In this document: piece by piece, positions 58,157 through 64,000 of the stretch
How the letters are laid out: each line of letters begins with the position of its first letter
Position numbering within the stretch: the stretch's first letter is position 1
DNA from: Zavarzinella formosa DSM 19928
GTDB lineage: Bacteria; Planctomycetota; Planctomycetia; Gemmatales; Gemmataceae
Length of the DNA: 64,000 nt
Assembly (NCBI RefSeq): GCF_000255705.1
Contig: NZ_JH636441.1
Span: 892,087 to 956,086, forward strand
Direction of reading: 5' to 3'
The notes under the pieces: model-generated
What the model saw: only the letters and a program-made list of their open reading frames with translations
What the model was told of the DNA's origin: nothing
Databases searched by the model: none
Program-made: the position numbers and the translations under genes

Positions 58157-60121
58157 TCACCGGCTAAGTTTGTCCCCGCCGGCGGCCGGTTTCTGGCCCA
58201 CGGTGGCGAGGGCCATCGTCAGGAAGTCCGTGGCGATCTTTTGGACCTGAACGTCGATCTCCCGGCAGGCCGCATCCCATGCTTCGGCAGTCGTGCCGGG
58301 TTTCCACGGGGCCGAGCGGACTTCGAGATAGGCCTTGGCCTTTGGTTCAGTGCCGCTGGGTCGCAGCACCACCTTGCCGATGTCGCCGAGACGGAAGATC
58401 AGGAAGTTCCGCGACGAGGCATCCGTCGCTCCCTTCAGCGGCCCCATCCGGCCGTTTTCGTCCCGCAGATCTTCGAAGCCGGTGACAGCCACGCCGCTAA
58501 TGGTTTTCGGCGGGGTTTTCCGCAGGGCGTCGAGCATCCGGCCCATGTTGGACTTGCCTTCGATCCCGGTCATGATGATGTTCAGAACTTCATTGCGGAA
58601 GTAGCCGTATTGCCGGGCGAGCGAGTCCAGATACTCCGGCACGGTGCGGCCTTGTCGCTTTTGCTCCAAGGCCATCTCGGCCACCAGCACCGCCGCCCCG
58701 CCGGCGTCTTTGTCCCGCAGTTCAGCCGTGGTTTGCAGACCGTGGCTCTCTTCGCAGCCGAGCAAGAAGTCCGAGGTGGTCCCGCTCACATCTTCGTAGT
58801 GGCCGGTTGATTCGAGTTGCCAGATCACCTCGGCGATGTACTTAAAGCCGACCAACAGGTTCTCGACAATCTGCACGTTGAAACTGCGAGCGATGCGGCC
58901 GACCATCGAGGTCGTCACTTCCGTGGTCACCACCACCGGGGAAGGAGGCATGTCCCCCGAACGGGCCAATTGGCTGAGTTTGAAATGGGTAATCATCGCG
59001 CAGATTTCCTGGCCGGTCAGGAAGCGGAATTCGCCGCCCCCTTCCAACGACCGGGAGGCCACGCCGCCGATGCGGTCCGCGTCCGGATCGGTGGCGATCA
59101 CCAAATGAGCTTTCTGTGTCTTTGCCTCGGCCTCGCCGCGATCCATGCTTTCCGGCACTTCCGGATTTGGCGATTTCGTCACATTCGGGAACTGGCCGTT
59201 CGGCGGCATCTGCTCGGCCACCGTGAACGGCTTGAAACCAACTGCTTGAAGAGCTTCCAAAGCGGTCATCGAACCCACGCCATGCAACGGCGTGTAGACC
59301 AGACGAAAATCATCGGCCTTCGTCGGCGGGGCGGTGATGCTTTGCTTCGCGCACAATCCGATGTACGCCTTGTGCGACGAGTCATCGAGAAAATGCACTT
59401 TCCCGCCGCGGACGGCCTCGGCCCACGGCATCGACCGGATCGTCTTCACTTGATCGACGTAGTCGCTCATGATCTGGTCGTCCGGCGGGACCGGCTGGCC
59501 GCCGCGTTCTTCGTAGAACTTGCCGCCGTTGTCGTCCGGGGGATTGTGAGAGGCCGAGACGTTCAAGCCCCCTTGGGCTCCCAAAAAGCGGATGGCAAAT
59601 GAAAGCTCCGGCGTCGCCAGATATCGGTTGCTGTCGTCTGGCAGAATGTGGGAGTGGATGCCATTGGCCGCGTACACACAGGCGGCGAACTTGGCGAAAT
59701 CCTTGCTGCTCAGGTGCAGCACCGGGTTCGGCAACGCCGGGTTGTAGACTTTACGCTTGTCCTCAAACTGCCGGACATCATAAGCCAAGGCCACCTTAAG
59801 ATCGGTCTTGCCGGGGAAGCGAGCCTTGAGAAACTCGCTGTGCCCCTGCACGGAGGCGCCAAGCGTCCACAGGTTCATCCGGTTCGGCCCGATGCCGACG
59901 GCCCCGCGACGGCCCCCGGTGCCGAAGGGAAGCACTTGGTAAAACATATCGAGCAAATCGGCCCACTTGGACGCGGTGACGAGCCATTCAATCTGCGGCC
60001 GATACGGGGTAAAATCCCCGCCGGAGAGCCATTGTTCCAAGAATTGAACCGCCTTGGCGCGAAAGGCCGGGTCGGCGTCAACGGTTTCAAATCCCTGTTT
60101 GGCGGCGGCCAAGAGATCCAT
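58157..60121 (-). CDS. Phosphoglucomutase/phosphomannomutase-family enzyme
   Basis: A 654-residue alpha-D-phosphohexomutase from ATG 60121; the frame to 60199 adds 26 atypical residues. FGTGGRRG (66-73) opens domain 1, the catalytic phosphoserine is S191 in SASHNPPDDNGG, metal ligands are D345, D347 and D349 in DPDADR, and the sugar-binding loop is CEESHG (455-460). The family interconverts hexose 1- and 6-phosphates. The length is toward the PGM2/PMM2-type end, about 100 residues longer than the usual bacterial enzyme. Whether glucose or mannose is preferred cannot be decided. It heads an apparent operon with the Rpn and D-TA genes. Confidence 0.95.
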   Translation of the reverse strand: MDLLAAAKQGFETVDADPAFRAKAVQFLEQWLSGGDFTPYRPQIEWLVTASKWADLLDMFYQVLPFGTGGRRGAVGIGPNRMNLWTLGASVQGHSEFLKARFPGKTDLKVALAYDVRQFEDKRKVYNPALPNPVLHLSSKDFAKFAACVYAANGIHSHILPDDSNRYLATPELSFAIRFLGAQGGLNVSASHNPPDDNGGKFYEERGGQPVPPDDQIMSDYVDQVKTIRSMPWAEAVRGGKVHFLDDSSHKAYIGLCAKQSITAPPTKADDFRLVYTPLHGVGSMTALEALQAVGFKPFTVAEQMPPNGQFPNVTKSPNPEVPESMDRGEAEAKTQKAHLVIATDPDADRIGGVASRSLEGGGEFRFLTGQEICAMITHFKLSQLARSGDMPPSPVVVTTEVTTSMVGRIARSFNVQIVENLLVGFKYIAEVIWQLESTGHYEDVSGTTSDFLLGCEESHGLQTTAELRDKDAGGAAVLVAEMALEQKRQGRTVPEYLDSLARQYGYFRNEVLNIIMTGIEGKSNMGRMLDALRKTPPKTISGVAVTGFEDLRDENGRMGPLKGATDASSRNFLIFRLGDIGKVVLRPSGTEPKAKAYLEVRSAPWKPGTTAEAWDAACREIDVQVQKIATDFLTMALATVGQKPAAGGDKLSR

Positions 60122-60212
60122 GAGAATGCAACTCGAAAGAGGATGACAACGGATGAGATTCGTTGAGGCTACTCTAAGCGGAGCAATAGAACGGGGCAAT
60201 CAGATATGCGAG

Positions 60213-60701
60213 TTACTTCGTCACAGACGTGAATCGATCAAACAATTCGTCAAGAATGCTCTGATAGTACACTTCCTGTTCCATCGTGATCCCCGGCAGC
60301 GGAGCCGCCAACGGAAGCGTGGCCGCCAGCAAGGCCACGCGGAGGCGGACCTCTTTCCATAATTGTGTCAGACGGGTGACGGCGGCCTCCGTCAGGTCCG
60401 GGTCGAAATCGCCGGCCCGTAAAAAAGTGTCGAACAAATCCCGCAAGTCCGAACAAAGATTCATCAACCGGGCCAATTGTTCATGCACAACCGTCGGCGG
60501 TTCGTGCGGCAGTTCCGCGATCAAGGCGCGGACTTCGTGAACCTCGTTGATGAGAGAGTTCCATTGGGTATCCACAAACAGGTTCGGGTTCCCGAGGTCG
60601 CTTCGGGACATGCACGCGACTGTCCAGAACTCGATGGCCCCGCCGAACCTGATTAAGAGGCTTTGCAAGAGATGGCGCAAACGATCTTCAAGCGGGGACA
60701 T
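60213..60701 (-). CDS. Helical soluble protein of unknown function
   Basis: A 162-residue protein with no signal peptide. It is mostly amphipathic helices: LEDRLRHLLQSLLIRFGGAI (about 4-23), NEVHEVRALIAELPHE, LARLMNLCSDLRDLFDTFLR and TEAAVTRLTQLWKEVRLRVA. I do not recognise a family. It lies between the DUF1501 gene at 60750 and the hexomutase gene on the same strand. Clean coding frame and normal spacing support that it is real. Confidence 0.68.
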   Translation of the reverse strand: MSPLEDRLRHLLQSLLIRFGGAIEFWTVACMSRSDLGNPNLFVDTQWNSLINEVHEVRALIAELPHEPPTVVHEQLARLMNLCSDLRDLFDTFLRAGDFDPDLTEAAVTRLTQLWKEVRLRVALLAATLPLAAPLPGITMEQEVYYQSILDELFDRFTSVTK

Positions 60702-60749
60702 GGGGGAGGATTTCGGCGGTGTTTGCGATTGTTCTATGGGCGACCCGGC

Positions 60750-62171
60750 TCAGGCCAAGATTTCCTCGACGACTTCCCCGGCCACGTCCGTCAGCCGTTC
60801 GTCCCGGCCGTTGTGCCGGAAGGTCAGCTTTTCGTGATTGAGGCCAAGCAGGTGCAGAATGGTCGCGTGGAAATCGTTCACGCTCGTCCGGTGCTTGACG
60901 GCCTTCATGCCAAAGTCATCCAGCGCCCCGATGCTCTGGCCCCCCTTCACGCCGCCGCCAGCCATCCACATGGTATAGCCGTAGGGGTTGTGATCCCGGC
61001 CGCGTCCGCCTTGTGAGAACGGCGTGCGACCGAACTCGCTGCACCACACGACAAGGGTTTCGTCTAGCATTCCCCGTTGTTTCAAATCCTTGAGCAAAGC
61101 GGCGATCGGTTGGTCCACGTGGCCGCACATGGTTTCATGGTTCGACTTGATGTCGTCGTGGGCGTCCCATTGAGTGATGAGCGGCCCGCCGCCGGAATAG
61201 ACCTGCACGAATCGTACCCCGCGTTCCACCAATCGCCGGGCAAGTAGGAGACGGGTGCCAAAATCGGCGGTTTCCTTGCGGTTGAGGCCATAGGCTTCGC
61301 GCGTGGTCTCTTGTTCTCGCGTGAGGTCCACCGCCTCCGGGGCGGCCTGCTGCATCCGAAAGGCCAGTTCATAGCTGGAGATGCGGGCCGACAGTTCTGA
61401 ATCGGTCGGGTCGAGTTGCTGGTCGTTTAATTTCTTCACGAGGTCAAAGGTGCGGCGTTGTTGCTCGTCCCCCACTCCCCGCGGCGGCTTGAGGTTGATG
61501 ATGGGATTCGCCCCTTTGCGGAAAAGAGTCCCCTGATTCACCGTCGGCAAATACCCGGCGCTCCAACAAGGCGCCCCGCCCTCGGGAACCCCTTCCGGTT
61601 GAGGCATCACGCAATACGCTGGCAGGTTCTCGCTGACGCTTCCCAAACCATAGGTCACCCAGGAACCGAGGCTGGGATGCCCCATCAGTGTCCGGCCAGT
61701 GTGCAGTTCGTAGATGGCCGGGGCATGGATGGAGGAATTGCAGAAGCAGCTTTTCAAAAACGCGATGTCATCCACACAAGTTGCGAGATTCGGCATCAAA
61801 TCCGAAACCCATTGGCCGCTTTTGCCGTGCTTCTGAAACTTGCGGGCCGTGGGCAGCAGACCGGAATCCCCCTTGGTGAACTGGCTCGGGAACTTGCCCA
61901 AACTTTCCGGCAACGGTTTGCCCCGCCATTTCTCCAGTTCCGGCTTGGGGTCGAACAAATCCAACGGCGACGGCCCGCCGACCATGAACATGAAGATGAC
62001 TGATTTGGCCTTCCCGTCAAAATGTGGCTTCTTCGGCGCCAGCGGATTCACCGTCGGCGCGGCCGATGCCTCCTGTTGCAGCATGGCCGCAAGGGCCAGC
62101 CCCCCCAAACCGCCACCGGCTTGGAAGAGAAAATCCCGACGATTTTTGGCAACAGGAATGTGTGGCGTCAT
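60750..62171 (-). CDS. DUF1501 protein
   Basis: A 473-residue exported protein beginning with [20 protein letters not shown], giving the Tat-like leader [20 protein letters not shown]. Blocks: [20 protein letters not shown] (about 54-73), [20 protein letters not shown] and [20 protein letters not shown]. Like the other two DUF1501 copies it has no DUF1549/DUF1553 neighbour. It lies about 50 bp downstream of a DUF1080 gene (62224-62925), both on the - strand. Confidence 0.94.
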   Translation of the reverse strand: MTPHIPVAKNRRDFLFQAGGGLGGLALAAMLQQEASAAPTVNPLAPKKPHFDGKAKSVIFMFMVGGPSPLDLFDPKPELEKWRGKPLPESLGKFPSQFTKGDSGLLPTARKFQKHGKSGQWVSDLMPNLATCVDDIAFLKSCFCNSSIHAPAIYELHTGRTLMGHPSLGSWVTYGLGSVSENLPAYCVMPQPEGVPEGGAPCWSAGYLPTVNQGTLFRKGANPIINLKPPRGVGDEQQRRTFDLVKKLNDQQLDPTDSELSARISSYELAFRMQQAAPEAVDLTREQETTREAYGLNRKETADFGTRLLLARRLVERGVRFVQVYSGGGPLITQWDAHDDIKSNHETMCGHVDQPIAALLKDLKQRGMLDETLVVWCSEFGRTPFSQGGRGRDHNPYGYTMWMAGGGVKGGQSIGALDDFGMKAVKHRTSVNDFHATILHLLGLNHEKLTFRHNGRDERLTDVAGEVVEEILA

Positions 62172-62223
62172 GGCGTTAGTTTAATCTCATTGGGCGGGAA
62201 TCACAATTCGGAATAGGCACCGC

Positions 62224-62925
62224 TTACTTGGCGGTGACTTTGATGTTCCGAAAAGCCACTGGGCCGTGGTCGCCTTGGAACATCAGCGGGCCGGTGGCGG
62301 CCTCTTTGCCGGTCAGGCCGCCGGGGGTGGCTTTTTCCATTTCCACGTTTTCGTGAAGAACCACGTCGTTCAGGGTCACCTTCACGAATTTGGCCTTGGC
62401 CGTCTTCTTGTCGCCATCGAACTTCGGGGCTTGGAACTCGATCACGAACTTCTGCCACTCGCCCGGCTTCTTCGCGGCATTCACTTTCGGGGCGGCGGCG
62501 CTGTACAACGCCCCGAGATCCCCCTGCGTGAGTTTGTCGTTAGGCTTGCCGAAACTATCCAGCACCTGCACCTCGTATTCGCCCATCACATAGATGCCTG
62601 AGTTCGATCCCTTGGGAACCATGAACTCGACTTCGATTGTGCAATCGCCGTACTTGGCCTCGGTGGAAATGTCCGTGCCGCCGGTGGCCGCGTTGACCAG
62701 TTCGCCGGAGCCATCCTTCAAGATGATCTTGCCGGGATTGGTCGGATCAAGCGAGGACACCCCAACCATCCAATGATTTTTCTTCTCGTCCTTGGGCTTC
62801 CAACCGGCGGTTGTTTTGCCATCAAACGGACTGCTCGATTTGCCGCTGGCCGGCGAATCAGCCCGCATGGTCACAGATGAGATCACACACAAAGCGATGG
62901 CGAACAAGACACGGGAGAGGGACAT
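62224..62925 (-). CDS. Exported DUF1080 protein
   Basis: A 233-residue protein with signal peptide MSLSRVLFAIALCVISSVTM. The mature part has SPFDGKTTAGWKPKDEKKNH (about 32-51), CTIEVEFMVPKGSNSGIYVM, GEYEVQVLDSFGKPNDKLTQ and the closing MFQGDHGPVAFRNIKV. This is the same DUF1080 fold as at 24685, but only distantly similar. The domain is associated with 3-keto-glycoside hydrolysis in some bacteria. It precedes the DUF1501 gene on the same strand. Confidence 0.93.
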   Translation of the reverse strand: MSLSRVLFAIALCVISSVTMRADSPASGKSSSPFDGKTTAGWKPKDEKKNHWMVGVSSLDPTNPGKIILKDGSGELVNAATGGTDISTEAKYGDCTIEVEFMVPKGSNSGIYVMGEYEVQVLDSFGKPNDKLTQGDLGALYSAAAPKVNAAKKPGEWQKFVIEFQAPKFDGDKKTAKAKFVKVTLNDVVLHENVEMEKATPGGLTGKEAATGPLMFQGDHGPVAFRNIKVTAK

Positions 62926-63017
62926 GGATTTTCTTCCGGTTGGGGTGGGATGTTCTCGGGCGAGGCTATCTTAAACCGGAAGCGGATTGGGGGAAAGGGA
63001 AAAGATGACCGGCTTTG

Positions 63018-63126
63018 AAGATGACACGGAGACAAGGAGACCGGGTGACACGGTGACAAAAACGCACTCCTCAGAGCGTCGCTTTTGTCACCGTGTCACC
63101 CGGTCTCCTTGTCTCCGTGTCATCTT
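63018..63126. terminator. 44-bp perfect inverted repeat
   Basis: Arms 63018-63061 and 63083-63126 are exact complements over 44 bp, with a 21-nt loop. It begins 4 bp after the stop of the TPR gene at 63131-64000 on the - strand and lies before the DUF1080 gene; it probably ends the TPR transcript. Confidence 0.75.
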
Positions 63127-63130
63127 TAGA

Positions 63131-64000
63131 TCAACTGCCCGGTTTGGGCTTCACATCAGGCGGGGTCGCATCCTTCGGAGGATTCTTCAGGTAATCGAGC
63201 ATTTTCTTGGAAAGCTGATCGCCGGGGATCAGTCTTTGCGTGTCTTCCAGCTTGGCGATGGCGGCATCCTTTTCGCCGAGCGTCAAATAGTGATACGCCA
63301 GCAAAAAGGCATCTTGGCTGGCGGTCGGATTGGCCTTGTAATCAGCTTCCAAGGCCCGCAGTTGCGTGGTGTAGTCCTTCACATCGCCGTATAGCCCGCT
63401 CATGGTTTCCCAATTCCAACCCGGCCCGCTGGCCAGAACGGAATAGAGCGCGGCCGAGGCGTTTTTGTAATCCCCCTTGGCAAAGAGAATCAACGCCCGA
63501 AGCTCGTGCAAAGCGGGATCATTCGGAAGTTTGGCGATGGCCGCGTCAACTTTGCCCAAGGCGGTTGGATAAGCCTTCGCCTTGAACGCCGACCGGGCTT
63601 CGCCAACGGTTCCCTCGACTTGTTCTTGGAGTTGTTTCGCGTCATCATCGGACAACTTGGAAACATCCGGGGCCGCCTGTTCAAACGGAGAACGGGAGAC
63701 GCTTGGGTTCACCGGCGTCTGGTCCGGCGGGGGCAAATCGGCCGGGAGGTCTGTCCCTGAATCCGTGTAAGGAGCGGACAGCGGAGCGGTGACGATCGGC
63801 TGGGAATAATCGTAGAATCCGGCCCCGGCAACTGCCGGAGCCGAGTAGAACGGGTTGGCATAAGCGTAATTGCCATAACCCGGCGAGAGCAACCAGCCGG
63901 CCGCCAGCCCGGCGCCGAACCATCCTAATCCACGGCCGCCCCAATAACCGTTGTACCAGCCGTTATGCCAACCGCCGTAGTAGCCATTCCAGCCCCCGCC
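63131..64000 (-). CDS. Gly/Tyr/Trp-rich protein with TPR domain, N-terminus cut by window edge
   Basis: The frame is open from the right edge (64000) to the stop at 63131, so the true start lies outside the window. The visible N-terminal part is Gly/Tyr/Trp/Asn-rich (GGGWNGYYGGWHNGWYNG-type) with one hydrophobic stretch (FGAGLAAGWLL), then a Pro-rich linker. The C-terminal about 170 residues are tetratricopeptide-like (AKAYPTALGKVDAAIAKLPN, LHELRALILFAKGDYKNASA, DAFLLAYHYLTLGEKDAAIA). Probably an exported or envelope scaffold protein; the repeats suggest protein binding. A 44-bp inverted repeat follows the stop. Confidence 0.72.
   Translation of the reverse strand, partial: GGGWNGYYGGWHNGWYNGYWGGRGLGWFGAGLAAGWLLSPGYGNYAYANPFYSAPAVAGAGFYDYSQPIVTAPLSAPYTDSGTDLPADLPPPDQTPVNPSVSRSPFEQAAPDVSKLSDDDAKQLQEQVEGTVGEARSAFKAKAYPTALGKVDAAIAKLPNDPALHELRALILFAKGDYKNASAALYSVLASGPGWNWETMSGLYGDVKDYTTQLRALEADYKANPTASQDAFLLAYHYLTLGEKDAAIAKLEDTQRLIPGDQLSKKMLDYLKNPPKDATPPDVKPKPGS

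Overview
The window looks like chromosomal DNA from a planctomycete, probably near the Gemmata group. This rests on family content, not on a database match. There are three DUF1501 proteins, a DUF3500 protein, two DUF1080 (3-keto-disaccharide hydrolase-like) proteins, a prepilin-like DUF1559 protein with an H-X9-DG motif, CX4CH and CxxCH multihaem cytochromes, short lipoproteins with a carboxypeptidase-regulatory-like fold, and zinc-ribbon/membrane proteins of unknown function. Coding density is high and GC-rich. I found no rRNA, tRNA, CRISPR array, phage module or intact insertion sequence.

Layout. 1-8.5 kb: a threonine aldolase cut by the left edge, a secreted protein, aroC, a candidate Panacea toxin-antitoxin pair, a fumarylacetoacetate-hydrolase-family enzyme, a small membrane protein, an exported dipeptidyl peptidase IV and a PmoA-like (DUF6807) protein. 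8.9-17.2 kb: a trypsin-like protease fused to a large C-terminal region, an acidic low-complexity membrane protein with an N-terminal helix-turn-helix, an ABC exporter (ATPase plus permease), and a DUF1559 gene with an in-frame TGA followed by a lipoprotein. 17.3-24.4 kb: alaS, an HDOD regulator and two overlapping multihaem cytochrome genes. 24.5-34.5 kb: DUF1080, a lipoyl-less E2 catalytic domain, DUF1501, a PrsW-like protease, a MITE-like element beside a small gene, a glycosyltransferase, a DUF4349 lipoprotein, a Kelch-like protein and a Gly/His/Tyr-rich exported protein. 34.5-44.4 kb: tsaD, an alpha/beta hydrolase, a GH3-family protein, larE, several zinc-ribbon membrane proteins, a phosphopantetheinyl transferase and a Met-rich repeat protein. 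44.4-64 kb: a TPM-domain protein, hslV, ilvB, a GT-C-like membrane protein, a hybrid sensor kinase, DUF1501 and DUF3500, a D-threonine-aldolase-like enzyme, an Rpn-family nuclease, a phosphohexomutase, DUF1501 plus DUF1080, and a Gly/Tyr-rich TPR protein cut by the right edge.

Most genes are housekeeping (aroC, alaS, tsaD, hslV, ilvB, hexomutase) interspersed with cell-envelope and exported proteins. Several neighbours overlap by 4 bp (Panacea pair, DUF1559-lipoprotein, the two cytochromes, larE and its follower), which suggests translational coupling. The most striking non-coding structures are long perfect inverted repeats after gene ends (29, 26+26, 68 and 44 bp arms) and one nested palindromic element at 29951-30218 bounded by a 10-bp direct repeat. 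The best candidates for something undescribed are that MITE-like element, the Panacea partner protein, and an N-terminal zinc-ribbon module with identical cysteine spacing on three different membrane proteins.
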